From Bacillota bacterium (GTDB taxonomy: Bacteria; Bacillota; Clostridia; Oscillospirales; Acutalibacteraceae): 39,962 bases of DNA. How positions within the stretch are numbered: the first letter of the stretch is position 1; the number at the start of each line of letters is the position of its first letter. The notes below the pieces were generated by a model. That model did no database searches. It was not told the origin of the DNA and saw nothing but the letters and a program-made list of their open reading frames with translations. Both the position numbers and the translations under genes were made by a program. The DNA lies in contig JAETSA010000001.1 in NCBI GenBank assembly GCA_021769885.1, positions 1 through 39,962 on the forward strand, given 5' to 3'. Below are positions 8,380 to 16,754 of the stretch, one piece after another.

Positions 8380-9474
8380 ATGAAACTGGGCATCGTAGGC
8401 TTGCCGAATGTCGGTAAAAGCACGTTATTTAATGCAATTACGAATGCGGGCGCACAGTCTGCAAACTATGCGTTCTGCACAATTGAGCCGAATGTCGGCG
8501 TTGTGGCTGTTCCCGATGTTCGTTTAGACAAATTGGCGGAAATGTATCAGCCTAAAAAGCTGACGCCCGCTACGATTGAATTTGTGGATATTGCGGGGCT
8601 TGTAAAGGGCGCTTCGAAAGGCGAGGGGCTCGGTAACAAATTCCTTTCGCACATTCGCGAGGTCGATGCGATTATTCACGTTGTGCGTTGCTTTGATAAT
8701 GACGATATTGTCCATGTGGAGGGCAGCGTAGACCCGAAGCGCGATATCGAAACCATCAATTTGGAACTGATTCTTTCCGATTTGGAGATTTTAGACAGAC
8801 GCATTGACCGCGATAAAAAAGCAATGAAAGGCGACAAAAGCCTGCAAGCGGAAGTCGAATTTTTCGAGCGTCTGCGTGCAGCATTGGCAGACGGTGTGAA
8901 CGCCCGTGCCGTCGAAATGAACGACGAGGAAAAAGAAATGCTTGCAACGGTTGCGTTGCTTTCCTCAAAGCCTGTCATTTACGCGTGCAATATGAGTGAA
9001 GAAGATTTTGCAAATTCCATCAGTGAAAATGCGCGCTATAAAACCGTATGTGAAATAGCCGAAGCAGAGGGCGCGGAGGTTCTGCCGATTTGTGCGGAAT
9101 TGGAAGCGGAAATCTCTTCACTTTCCAAAGAAGAAAAAGAGATGTTCCTTTCGGATTTGGGCATTGCACAGGGCGGTTTGGATTTGCTGATTCAGCGTTC
9201 TTACAATCTTTTGGGGCTGATTTCCTATTTGACTGCGGGCGAACCCGAGGTGCGCGCGTGGACGATTACCAAAGGCACGAAAGCACCGCAGGCGGCGGGC
9301 AAAATCCATAGCGATTTCGAACGCGGCTTCATCCGCGCTGAGGTCATATCCTTTGATGAATTGATGGCGTGCGGCACAATGCAGAACGCCAAAGAAAAGG
9401 GTAAAATCCGTTCTGAGGGCAAAGAATATGTAATGCAGGACGGCGATATCGTTTTATTCCGCTTCAATGTTTAA
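8380..9474 (+). CDS. ychF: Redox-sensitive ribosome-binding ATPase YchF
   Basis: Obg-family P-loop NTPase of 364 residues, the normal YchF length, conserved from bacteria to man and associated with ribosomes and stress response. Walker A is GLPNVGKS (7-14); the switch II region is [17 protein letters not shown]. The position of the G4 motif NKxD is occupied by NMSE, the known YchF variation that shifts preference from GTP to ATP. A coiled helical insertion and a C-terminal TGS domain (about 283-363, containing [16 protein letters not shown]) complete it. RBS AAAGGAA. Likely ends at the weak hairpin before the tRNA. Confidence 0.95.
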   Translation: MKLGIVGLPNVGKSTLFNAITNAGAQSANYAFCTIEPNVGVVAVPDVRLDKLAEMYQPKKLTPATIEFVDIAGLVKGASKGEGLGNKFLSHIREVDAIIHVVRCFDNDDIVHVEGSVDPKRDIETINLELILSDLEILDRRIDRDKKAMKGDKSLQAEVEFFERLRAALADGVNARAVEMNDEEKEMLATVALLSSKPVIYACNMSEEDFANSISENARYKTVCEIAEAEGAEVLPICAELEAEISSLSKEEKEMFLSDLGIAQGGLDLLIQRSYNLLGLISYLTAGEPEVRAWTITKGTKAPQAAGKIHSDFERGFIRAEVISFDELMACGTMQNAKEKGKIRSEGKEYVMQDGDIVLFRFNV

Positions 9475-9479
9475 AATCG

Positions 9480-9501
9480 GCGGTTTCCTTTGTGAAGCCG
9501 C
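9480..9501 (+). terminator. Weak hairpin between ychF and the tRNA
   Basis: GCGGTTTC (9480-9487) and GAAGCCGC (9494-9501) form an 8-bp stem with one wobble pair, followed only by TTTCAT. It may be a weak terminator or a processing site releasing the tRNA from read-through transcript; no separate tRNA promoter was recognised. Confidence 0.4.
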
Positions 9502-9509
9502 TTTCATAT

Positions 9510-9586
9510 GCGCTTGTAGCTCAGCTGGATAGAGCGTTAGACTCCGACTCTAAAGGCCGCTGGTTCGAATCCAGTCAAGCGCGCCA
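9510..9586 (+). tRNA. tRNA-Arg (anticodon CCG)
   Basis: A complete cloverleaf can be drawn: acceptor arm GCGCTTG with CAAGCGC, D-arm GCTC/GAGC, anticodon stem TTAGA/TCTAA with loop CTCCGAC (anticodon CCG, decoding CGG), variable loop AGGCC and T-arm GCTGG-TTCGAAT-CCAGT. The discriminator is G and the 3' CCA is encoded in the DNA. The accessory carbohydrate island begins right after it, but I found no repeat of the tRNA 3' end and no integrase in the window. Confidence 0.96.
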
Positions 9587-9592
9587 GTCGAG

Positions 9593-9632
9593 AGCCTCGA
9601 CACGCAATTCGCGTGCGGGGCTTTCTTTTTTT
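9593..9632 (+). terminator. Intrinsic terminator after tRNA-Arg
   Basis: AGCCTCG-a-CACGC (9593-9605) pairs with GCGTG-CGGGGCT (9611-9622) with one bulged base, followed by TTCTTTTTTT. Confidence 0.8.
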
Positions 9633-9742
9633 GTCTGTTCGGCAAAGAGAAGACCCTTGGTCCTACCGGGGGGGAATAAGCAGCTTTTGTGAAAAAGAAA
9701 ACGGAGAGCTGTAAGCAAGCCGAAAAAGGTAAAGAGAAAAGA

Positions 9743-9803
9743 TTAACCTCCAAGTATAATAGAAATAGTTCGGCAACCGCATTACTAAAATACAGGAGGT
9801 TAA
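9743..9803 (+). promoter_or_regulatory. Inverted repeat covering the RBS of the tnpA relic
   Basis: TTAACCTCC (9743-9751) is perfectly complementary to GGAGGTTAA (9795-9803), and the pairing continues with AGTAT/ATAC. The right arm contains the ribosome binding site of the decayed tnpA (ATG at 9808), so in RNA the site would be sequestered. IS200 tnpA is known to be translationally repressed by such a 5' hairpin, which supports the identification of the relic. Confidence 0.6.
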
Positions 9804-9807
9804 AAAC

Positions 9808-10012
9808 ATGATAAAAAAGAGTGGAAATAATGAAATAGAAATAATGAAATAGAAATACTGTCGTACGCAACATATAGATGTCAGTACCGCATCGTGTTCG
9901 CGTCAAAGTATGCAGAAAAGACATCTATGGAAAACTGAGAAAAGATATAGGCGAGATACTCCGCAGTTTGTGTGAATAGAAAGGCGCAGAAACCATAGCA
10001 GCAGAAGCAAGC
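9808..10012 (+). pseudogene. IS200/IS605-family transposase tnpA relic
   Basis: Decayed N-terminal part of a Y1/HUH transposase. Pieced together over three lesions it reads CQYRIVFASKY, then RKDIYGKLRKDIGEILRSLCE, then KGAETIAAEA, matching the IS200 TnpA N-terminus (typically KYHIVFTPKYRRK...RRDLGEILRQLC..KGVEI). The lesions are a 14-bp tandem duplication (AAATAATGAAATAG twice, about 9823-9850) that brings a TAG into frame, a one-base deletion after SKY, and an in-frame TAG before KGAE. It is truncated just before the metal-binding HUH motif, where sequence resembling the 5' end of an araC gene begins. RBS AGGAGG and ATG at 9808 are still present. It cannot make active transposase. Confidence 0.82.
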
Positions 10013-10046
10013 CGCTTTTTTATACGCTGCACTCCTTGTATTCCAA
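10013..10046 (-). pseudogene. 5' remnant of an AraC-type regulator gene
   Basis: On the minus strand the RBS GGAGA, the TTG start and the first codons (LEYKECSV, then a stop caused by a short deletion before AAAAAAGC) align with the start of the intact araC at 26835 (LKSTEHGV, then LKKS). Only about ten codons survive before the IS200 relic. The promoter of this lost regulator is still intact at 10125-10153. Identification depends on the strong DNA similarity between this whole stretch and 26831-26950. Confidence 0.65.
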
Positions 10047-10075
10047 CAAAAGCATCTCCTATACGCAGTATGATA

Positions 10076-10134
10076 GGATTTCTAAATTTTTTGATTGATT
10101 TTCGTAATCATTAGGCTCGTTTTCATTATATAAT
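10076..10134 (+). promoter_or_regulatory. AraC-type operator plus -10 box for the module 1 operon (site O1)
   Basis: The 33-bp element (10076-10108) contains TTTCTAAA, ten variable bases and GATTTTCGTAA. The two half-sites begin 20 bp apart, about two helical turns. The -10 hexamer TATAAT lies at 10129-10134, exactly 20 bp after the element, and no recognisable -35 is present, as expected for an activator-dependent promoter. The start codon of the first enzyme gene is at 10193. Binding by an AraC protein is an inference. Confidence 0.7.
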
Positions 10135-10153
10135 CAAAGTAGGATATTGTCAA
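10125..10153 (-). promoter_or_regulatory. Orphan araC promoter
   Basis: Minus-strand TTGACA (10153-10148), 17-bp spacer and TATAAT (10130-10125): a full consensus sigma-A promoter. It shares the palindrome ATTATATAAT with the divergent plus-strand promoter. Its gene has been lost, so it now reads into the IS200 relic. Confidence 0.75.
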
Positions 10154-10192
10154 ATATTCCGATTCAAAGTATGCAAGATTAAGGAGGATTTT

Positions 10193-12124
10193 ATGAAAAC
10201 AGGGAATATTGCTTTAAAGTTCAATGAACTTACGGGAAACTTTGAGGTTATACATAACGGCTTTTCTTGGGTCAGCGACGGCAGAAGACCGTATATTATT
10301 CTGAGAAAAAAGATAGGTCAAAAATATGTAAGCACTTACAGGGATTTATTCTCCGCTGCCAAGAAGTCCTTTGCATACTCCGACAATAAGGTTACCGCAC
10401 GCTTGGGACGCTATGTTGCCTTCGGGAAAACGCTGGATTTCACACTTATTTTAACTGCGGAAATCACAGGCGAAAATACCGTTGAATTTTCTTTAAAAGC
10501 AGAAAATGAAACAGGCTATGATATTCAGGCGGTGTATTTTCCTGCGCCTTTTAACTCGAAGAAAAAGGGAAAGGAATCCTATCATATTGACGCGATGCGG
10601 CAGGGCTTTTTGCTGCCTGATGGGTATAAGAAAAATGTTCTTTCCACCATCGGCTTTGCCCATTATTTAAGAAAAATCAATACGGGTGACTGCTATATGC
10701 CGTTTTGGGGCAGAGTTTGCGACCAAAAAGGCTTTACCGCCATTGCCGAAACGCCATATGATGCCTGTATGTTTTCTGCGTTCGGCAGACACGGCGCATT
10801 CGTTAATTCCGTACACTGGATGTCGTCCCTCGGTAAGCTTTCCTATGAAAGAAAGATTCGATTTATATTCCACGATGCTATGGATTACAATACCGCCGCA
10901 AAGGATTACAGAAACTACCTTATTGAAACCAATCAATTCGTTTCGATTGAGGATAAAATCAAGAAAAATCAAAATATCGAAAGACTGATTGGCTGTCCTG
11001 TCCTGCACCACAAGATTTTTTCACAGATTCAGCCTGCGTCAAAATTCTATGACGAAAACGGCACAAACAAATTCCTGTATGGAACCTTCCATCAGCGCGC
11101 AGAGGAAATGCAAAAAATCAAAAACCTTGGTCTTAATAAGCTGTATATCCATACGGACGGCTGGGGCGAACAGGGCTATGACAACAATCATCCGTACATA
11201 TTGCCGCCGTGCAAGGAAGCCGGCGGATGGGACGGGATGAAAACACTTTCCAATACCTGCCGTGATTTGGATTACATATTTGCACTGCACGACCAGTATC
11301 GTGATTTCTATTATACCTCGCCCGTATTCGATATGGAAAAGGCTGTAACGCATATGGACGGCACGCATCCATATTGCTCCATTTGGGATGGCGGCGAGCA
11401 CACCTTCCTTTGCGCGTCGCAGGCACTCGAGTTTGTGAAGAAAACGTATTCGGAGCTGGAAGAACACAATATCGATGTGCAGGGGGCATATCTGGATGTG
11501 TTTTCAGTGATGAACGGTGACGAGTGCTTCCACCCCAATCATACAATCACAAGAGAAGAAAGTATAAAACACCGTGCCGAATGCTTTGATTATCTGAATG
11601 AAAAGGGACTGATTATGTCCTCGGAAGAGCCTGCTATGCAGCTTTTAAATCACCTTGCGCTCGTGCATCACGGCCCATACACACTAAGACCGCAGGTGAA
11701 CGGAGAAGCTGTGGGCATACCTGTGCCGCTCGGCAGCCTTGTATTCCACGACTGCATTATGATTCCGTGGGATTGGTGGAATAACTGGGGGATTCCGAAA
11801 GGAGAAAGCGGGAATCTGCACTGCGCTTTAAATGCGGGTATGCCGTATTTCCACCCATATGTGGAAAAGGATATGAAATTAGGCAAAGACCCGCGTTCTG
11901 CCGATGCTGAACTTCTGGACGATGAAAAACTCCTTGCAGAGATTGCGCGAGTGAAACAGCTTGCCGAATTGCAGGCGAAGCTTTACAACAAAGAAATGGT
12001 GAAGCACGAATTTTTGGGCTGTTACGAAAGGCAAAAAGCAACCTATGCAGACGGAACGACGGTTACAATCGATTTGAAAGAAAACACTTACGAAATCAAG
12101 GAGAATGAAAATGCCGAGGCTTGA
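10193..12124 (+). CDS. GH101/GH129-like glycoside hydrolase, probable alpha-N-acetylgalactosaminidase-type
   Basis: A 643-residue protein without signal peptide. An N-terminal beta-sandwich (about 1-245) is followed by a TIM-barrel-like domain (about 260-560). The barrel carries LYIHTDGWGEQGYDN, a conserved LHDQYRDFYY strand, candidate nucleophile Asp435 in GAYLDVFS and candidate acid/base Glu478/479 in MSSEEP. This order resembles the endo- and exo-alpha-N-acetylgalactosaminidase families GH101 and GH129 and the related DUF5696 proteins. The substrate is therefore probably an alpha-linked GalNAc, the core sugar of mucin O-glycans, but exact family assignment needs a profile search. RBS AAGGAGG. 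First gene of a five-gene operon under site O1; the next gene overlaps its end by 14 bp. Confidence 0.62.
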   Translation: MKTGNIALKFNELTGNFEVIHNGFSWVSDGRRPYIILRKKIGQKYVSTYRDLFSAAKKSFAYSDNKVTARLGRYVAFGKTLDFTLILTAEITGENTVEFSLKAENETGYDIQAVYFPAPFNSKKKGKESYHIDAMRQGFLLPDGYKKNVLSTIGFAHYLRKINTGDCYMPFWGRVCDQKGFTAIAETPYDACMFSAFGRHGAFVNSVHWMSSLGKLSYERKIRFIFHDAMDYNTAAKDYRNYLIETNQFVSIEDKIKKNQNIERLIGCPVLHHKIFSQIQPASKFYDENGTNKFLYGTFHQRAEEMQKIKNLGLNKLYIHTDGWGEQGYDNNHPYILPPCKEAGGWDGMKTLSNTCRDLDYIFALHDQYRDFYYTSPVFDMEKAVTHMDGTHPYCSIWDGGEHTFLCASQALEFVKKTYSELEEHNIDVQGAYLDVFSVMNGDECFHPNHTITREESIKHRAECFDYLNEKGLIMSSEEPAMQLLNHLALVHHGPYTLRPQVNGEAVGIPVPLGSLVFHDCIMIPWDWWNNWGIPKGESGNLHCALNAGMPYFHPYVEKDMKLGKDPRSADAELLDDEKLLAEIARVKQLAELQAKLYNKEMVKHEFLGCYERQKATYADGTTVTIDLKENTYEIKENENAEA

Positions 12125-14030
12125 AATAAGAAATTATCGCGTATCCAAAGTAACGCAGGTAAGCGATATACCGCATCTTTCTTTGGAAAGGCAACCGCAC
12201 AAATCGAAATCCGACATTGATAATTTTGAAGGCTTGTTTATCGACTACGGCTGGCGCGAAACCTCGTATCCGTATACACAGCAGAATGCGTATACGGAAG
12301 AAAGTGAACAGGAAATTACGGTTGCCGTATTGGAGAATGATGATCTCTACGCCGAATTTCTGCCGACACTCGGCGGACGGCTTTGGAAGCTTTTTGACAA
12401 GAAAAAACAAAAGGATATTCTCTATACTAACGATGTGATACGCTTTCGGAATTTAAGCATCCGAAACGCTTGGTTTTCGGGCGGCGTGGAATGGAACTGC
12501 GGGATTATTGGGCATTCTCCGTTTACTTGTTCACAAATGTACTGCGCCTTTGTGCAGGGCAAAAACGGGGAAGATGTTTTAAGATTCTATGAATTTGAAC
12601 GCGTAAGAAATATCTATTATCAGATGGATTTCTGGCTCGACGGAAACAGGCTGATGACCGCGGTTCGCATTGAAAATCCGAATGCGGCGGTTGTGCCGAT
12701 GTATTGGTGGAGCAATATGGCAACGCCTGAATATAAGGGCGGCAGAGTGGTTGTGTCCGCCGACAGTGCTTACAATAATTCCGACGGAATGGGCATAAAA
12801 AAATCATCCATTCCGTTTGACAACGGCGTGGATGTGTCTTATCCCGAAAATATCCCGAATACGATAGACTATTTTTACGACATCCCGCAGAACGAAGCGA
12901 GGTGTATTGCAAATGTGGATAAAGACGGCTTCGGTCTTTTGCAGTTTTCAAGCAGTAATCTGAAGGGCAGAAAGCTTTTTTCGTGGGGACATAAAAAAGG
13001 CTCGCACCACTGGCAAAGAATGCTGACCGATAAAGCGGGAGACTATGTTGAGATTCAGGCGGGACTCGGCAAAACGCAGTATGAGTGTATCCCGATGCCG
13101 CCCAAAAGTGTATGGAGCTTTTCGGAATGCTATACGCTCGCCGATATTCCTGCGGATAAAGTCAATGCACCGTACAGTGAATTGGTGAATGCGGTAAAAC
13201 AACAGATTGCGTCTTTCGGCGGCACTGCGCAGTTGGATGAAAGCTTATCCGATTTTGCGGAAAATATCAGTCTGCAAAAGGGGGAAATCATTTTCAAGGG
13301 CAGCGGATTCGGTTATCTGCATACCGTGCTTGGCGGTAAAGCACCGAGTCATTTGGAATTTTTTGCGGACGATGAGGTGAAGCCGTGGCTCAAGCTTGCA
13401 AACGGTGAAAAAATTATAGATAAGCTATCCTTTGCCTATGGCGAAAAAATGGAAAATCTCCTGTTAAAAAATATGGATATTTGTAATGGGAATATCCCGT
13501 ATCAGCTAGCACTGCTTGCCTATGATAAAAGAGAATTTGAAAAAGCAAAGCACTACTGCGAACGCAGTCTGATTTTGGAGAATAACGAATACAACAATCA
13601 TCTGTACGCTTTCATTCTTTATCAGCTGTGCGAGGAGAATTGTGTTTATTTCGCCGAAAAAAGTATAAATATAAACAGCAGCAGCTATTGCCTTGCAGAG
13701 AGCATTTTATCCCTGCTGTTAAAGCAGGAAGCATACGGCGCAGTCATAAACTGCTTTCATAAGCTGTCGGAAGATTTAAAACAGAATGCAAGACTTTTAA
13801 TGTATCTTTCTATGGCGTATCTGCAATCGGGCAAGCCCCAAAAGGCGGAAGAAATTTTGCTCGGCAAAGGCGGCTTGGTTCTGCTCGATTTTCGCGAGGG
13901 CGATAAGTTTTTAGATACGCTTTACCGAGGTATTCGCAAAGAATTATATCACGAAAGCTATGATGCAATTACCGTACCCGAACAGTTTGATTTCATTGTA
14001 GCGGATTTTAAAACGGAGGAACAGGAATGA
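12111..14030 (+). CDS. DUF5107 domain protein with C-terminal TPR-like repeats
   Basis: A 639-residue cytoplasmic protein. Residues about 55-330 match the DUF5107 pattern, a beta-rich aldose-epimerase/galactose-mutarotase-like fold that often accompanies glycosidases: EFLPTLGGRLWKLFDK, NAWFSGGVEWN and YWWSNMATPE. From about residue 460 come paired helices with TPR character (LLAYDKREFEKAKHYCERSL, LSMAYLQSGKPQKAEEIL). ATG 12111 is preferred over ATG 12105 because AAGGAG (12098-12103) lies 7 bases before it. Overlaps the preceding gene and overlaps the next by ATGA. A sugar-binding or anomer-handling role is plausible but unproven. Confidence 0.78.
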   Translation: MPRLEIRNYRVSKVTQVSDIPHLSLERQPHKSKSDIDNFEGLFIDYGWRETSYPYTQQNAYTEESEQEITVAVLENDDLYAEFLPTLGGRLWKLFDKKKQKDILYTNDVIRFRNLSIRNAWFSGGVEWNCGIIGHSPFTCSQMYCAFVQGKNGEDVLRFYEFERVRNIYYQMDFWLDGNRLMTAVRIENPNAAVVPMYWWSNMATPEYKGGRVVVSADSAYNNSDGMGIKKSSIPFDNGVDVSYPENIPNTIDYFYDIPQNEARCIANVDKDGFGLLQFSSSNLKGRKLFSWGHKKGSHHWQRMLTDKAGDYVEIQAGLGKTQYECIPMPPKSVWSFSECYTLADIPADKVNAPYSELVNAVKQQIASFGGTAQLDESLSDFAENISLQKGEIIFKGSGFGYLHTVLGGKAPSHLEFFADDEVKPWLKLANGEKIIDKLSFAYGEKMENLLLKNMDICNGNIPYQLALLAYDKREFEKAKHYCERSLILENNEYNNHLYAFILYQLCEENCVYFAEKSININSSSYCLAESILSLLLKQEAYGAVINCFHKLSEDLKQNARLLMYLSMAYLQSGKPQKAEEILLGKGGLVLLDFREGDKFLDTLYRGIRKELYHESYDAITVPEQFDFIVADFKTEEQE

Positions 14031-15076
14031 AAAAGTGGATGAAAGTTCTGTTATCAATATTACTTGTTGCTGTGCTGATTGTCGGCGGTACACTTGGATT
14101 TGTAACCTTTTATCATAAAGATTACAAAGAGGTGGAAGACACCGCATTTAAGATTCTGCAGATCACCGATATTCATATTCTGAACGATGCAAAAAAGGAC
14201 GCAAAGGCTTTCAAAACGATTACCGCAATGGTCGAAACCGCAAAGCCCGATATGATTATTCTGACAGGCGATTTAACCAGCGAAAAAGAAAATTTCACGG
14301 CGTTTAAAACCGGTTGCGCATTTTTGGAAAGCTTCAACATCCCGTGGGCATTTGTATTCGGCAATCACGAGGGACTGGATATTTCCTATGCAGAAAATGA
14401 AGTCATAGACCCTGAAAAGATTGCGGACAGACAAACTTTGAGCGATTATCTCGAATCCCTGCCGAATTGTATTTATGAAGCGGGCGACGAAAACGTTGAT
14501 GGTATGGGGAACTATTATTACAATGTCAAAAATGAGAACGGCGAGGTCATTACCTCTCTGATTATGATGGATTCCCACAGCTATGATGAAGTAAACGGCG
14601 GCTATGACCATTTCCACGAGAATCAGGTGGAATGGTATGAAAACACGGTGAAAACCATTGCGAAAGAAGTAAACGGCGATGAAAGCAACGTCGTGCCGTC
14701 CCTTGTATTCTTCCACGTGCCTATGCTGGAATATATGACCGCCTATGACGAGGCAAAGGGTACAGAAAACCGCCTTTGGGGCTTCCGTTTCCCGAACGAA
14801 GACGGCACCCCTGCCGCAGATGATCAGATGTTTGAAAAAATGGTAGAGCTTGGGTCTACCAAGGGCTGTTTCGCAGGGCACGACCATATGAACAATTATT
14901 CCGTAATGAAAGACGGCATCCGTTTAACTTTCGGACTTTCCTGCGACCATAATATTTATGTGGTACCTGTGCGGGGCGGCGTGCTTATCAATGTGAAAAA
15001 CGACGGCTCTTTCACAACCCGGCACCTTATGCGCCACAGAGGTCAGAGCTCAATCACAATCGGCAAAGAACAATAA
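14027..15076 (+). CDS. Membrane-anchored calcineurin-like metallophosphoesterase (paralogue 1)
   Basis: A 349-residue protein with an N-terminal membrane segment (about 6-28) that would place the enzyme outside the membrane. The dimetal phosphoesterase motifs are in order: TDIH (Asp48, His50), TGDLT, FGNHE, FFHVP and GHDH. It resembles DCR2/PhoD-like metallophosphoesterases. ATGA overlap with the DUF5107 gene shows tight coupling in the operon. Two paralogues with the same layout occur at 22755 and 26970, one in each of the other surviving modules. The natural substrate is unknown; a phosphorylated glycan, glycolipid or nucleotide could fit. Confidence 0.88.
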   Translation: MKKWMKVLLSILLVAVLIVGGTLGFVTFYHKDYKEVEDTAFKILQITDIHILNDAKKDAKAFKTITAMVETAKPDMIILTGDLTSEKENFTAFKTGCAFLESFNIPWAFVFGNHEGLDISYAENEVIDPEKIADRQTLSDYLESLPNCIYEAGDENVDGMGNYYYNVKNENGEVITSLIMMDSHSYDEVNGGYDHFHENQVEWYENTVKTIAKEVNGDESNVVPSLVFFHVPMLEYMTAYDEAKGTENRLWGFRFPNEDGTPAADDQMFEKMVELGSTKGCFAGHDHMNNYSVMKDGIRLTFGLSCDHNIYVVPVRGGVLINVKNDGSFTTRHLMRHRGQSSITIGKEQ

Positions 15077-15101
15077 GTTGTATTAAAAAGGAATGTGTCT
15101 T

Positions 15102-16754
15102 ATGCATATTATAAATGTCGCAGATTGGGGAATTTATCCCGACAGCGATATAACAGAAAATTTATTCGCACTCATTGAAGCTTTAAAAAACACTTCCGAA
15201 GAAAAAACAGTCCGCTTTCCGTACGGTACATATTTTCTCGACGGTGCAAAATGCCGAAAGCATATGCTTTACATTACGAATACCGTCGGGGACAAGGAGT
15301 TTTCAGCGGAGGAAACACCGCACCTAAATGCAGTGCCTTTCTATTTTAATGGGATAAATCACCTTGTGTTTGACGGAAACAATTCGATTTTCATAATCCG
15401 CGGTAAGGTCACGAATATCGCACTGGAAGACTGTTGTGACATTACATTGAAAAATATGGAAATCCGTCACGCGCACCCCGATATGCACGAGCTCAAGGTT
15501 GTTCGAAAGCGTCTTTTTTCTGTTGAATTTGATATCGATAAAGACAGTGTTTATGAAGTGAAAAACGGCAAGCTGTATTTTAAGGGTGAGGATTACACTT
15601 GCGCCGCCGATGAGAATGCGCTGAATGCACATTGGATTGGTCTGATACGCAGTAAAACACCGAATCGGCTGAAGCGCGTGGCGCATCCGCTGATTGGCAG
15701 TACAGGCGTATCCGATTTACAAAACGGCAGAATCCACGTAAAATATTTGAACACATTTCGATTTGAGATGGGGGATTGCTGTTATCTGTTTGATGTCCGC
15801 CGTCAGTTTGCAGGCGTATTTGTGAACAGATGTAAAAATATAAAGCTGGATAACTTAAAACAGCGGTTTAATTACTCACTTGCGTTGGTTGCGCAGGACA
15901 GTGAAAATGTTTCACTTGTCAATTCCGAATTTGCGCCGGAGCAAAACGCACCGAGAAAAATGGCTTCTGTTGCGGACTTTATTCAGATTTGTATGTGCAG
16001 AGGAAATGTACGCATCGATAATAACCGTTTTGACGGTGCGGGTGACGACTGCCTGAACGTGCACGGAATCCATTTTAAGATAACCGAGAAAAAGGGCAAC
16101 CAAATCACCGTAAGGTTTATGCATCCGCAGTCACACGGATTTAACCCGTTGCGCGCAGGGGATACAATTGCGTTTATAAATCCGAAAACATTGTTGGAAA
16201 CCGCGCAGGCAAAGATTATAAAGTCGGAGCTTATCGGGGAATACGAAATCCGTCTGACACTCGACCCCGCCGAACAGGCAATCGTCGGGGAGGTGATTGA
16301 GGATATTTCCGCCTGCCCGAATGTAACCTTTTCGAAGAATATCCTGAACCGTATTATCACAAGAGGCTTACTGCTAACCACAAGAGGCAAGGTTCTTGTG
16401 GAAAACAATCGTTTTATCAGTACCTCTATGAGTAGTATTTTGCTTTCCGACGATGCGAAAAGCTGGTATGAAAGCGGAATGTGCTGTGATGTGACCATTC
16501 GAAATAATACAATTGAATACTGCGGACAAACGCCCATTCTGATTAAACCCGAAAACAGCGTGCACCGCGCAGCAGTACACAAAAATATTAAAATACACGG
16601 AAATACCTTTAAAAATTATAAAGGCTATTGCATAAAGGCGAAGTCATCTGATATGATTGAAATTGAAAACAATCGCTTTCGTTCAAGTAAAATCATTCAA
16701 CAGAATAACTGCGGAAATATTTCCGTGCAAAAGCAAGGGGAAAAGAATGGATAA
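15102..16754 (+). CDS. GH110-like alpha-1,3-galactosidase (beta-helix)
   Basis: A 550-residue right-handed parallel beta-helix protein with many short NIKLDN-, VRIDNNRF- and VTIRNNTIEYCG-type coils. Asp292 (SVADFIQ) and the pair Asp315-Asp316 in GAGDDCLNVHG follow the arrangement expected for inverting GH110 enzymes, which remove terminal alpha-1,3-galactose from blood-group B or linear B antigens and have the same D/DD layout as GH28. No signal peptide, so apparently cytoplasmic. ATG 15102 is chosen over 15093 because AAAAGGA ends 9 bases before it. It ends inside the start of the GH95 gene (8-bp overlap). Another beta-helix glycosidase or epimerase is the main alternative. Confidence 0.78.
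   Translation: MHIINVADWGIYPDSDITENLFALIEALKNTSEEKTVRFPYGTYFLDGAKCRKHMLYITNTVGDKEFSAEETPHLNAVPFYFNGINHLVFDGNNSIFIIRGKVTNIALEDCCDITLKNMEIRHAHPDMHELKVVRKRLFSVEFDIDKDSVYEVKNGKLYFKGEDYTCAADENALNAHWIGLIRSKTPNRLKRVAHPLIGSTGVSDLQNGRIHVKYLNTFRFEMGDCCYLFDVRRQFAGVFVNRCKNIKLDNLKQRFNYSLALVAQDSENVSLVNSEFAPEQNAPRKMASVADFIQICMCRGNVRIDNNRFDGAGDDCLNVHGIHFKITEKKGNQITVRFMHPQSHGFNPLRAGDTIAFINPKTLLETAQAKIIKSELIGEYEIRLTLDPAEQAIVGEVIEDISACPNVTFSKNILNRIITRGLLLTTRGKVLVENNRFISTSMSSILLSDDAKSWYESGMCCDVTIRNNTIEYCGQTPILIKPENSVHRAAVHKNIKIHGNTFKNYKGYCIKAKSSDMIEIENNRFRSSKIIQQNNCGNISVQKQGEKNG

Larger units (their letters stand above)
10041..10160. repeat. Promoter-region repeat, copy 1 (copy 2 at 26831-26950)
   Basis: About 120 bp here align almost without gaps with 26831-26950. 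The shared sequence covers the araC start and RBS, the 33-bp operator-like element, the shared palindromic -10 region and the araC -35. Both copies stand before a plus-strand operon of the carbohydrate island, indicating duplication of an araC/promoter module. Confidence 0.85.

Noticed and set aside
9492-9692. Open frame over the tRNA and terminator
   Set aside because: It translates the tRNA itself and the following hairpin; not a protein gene.
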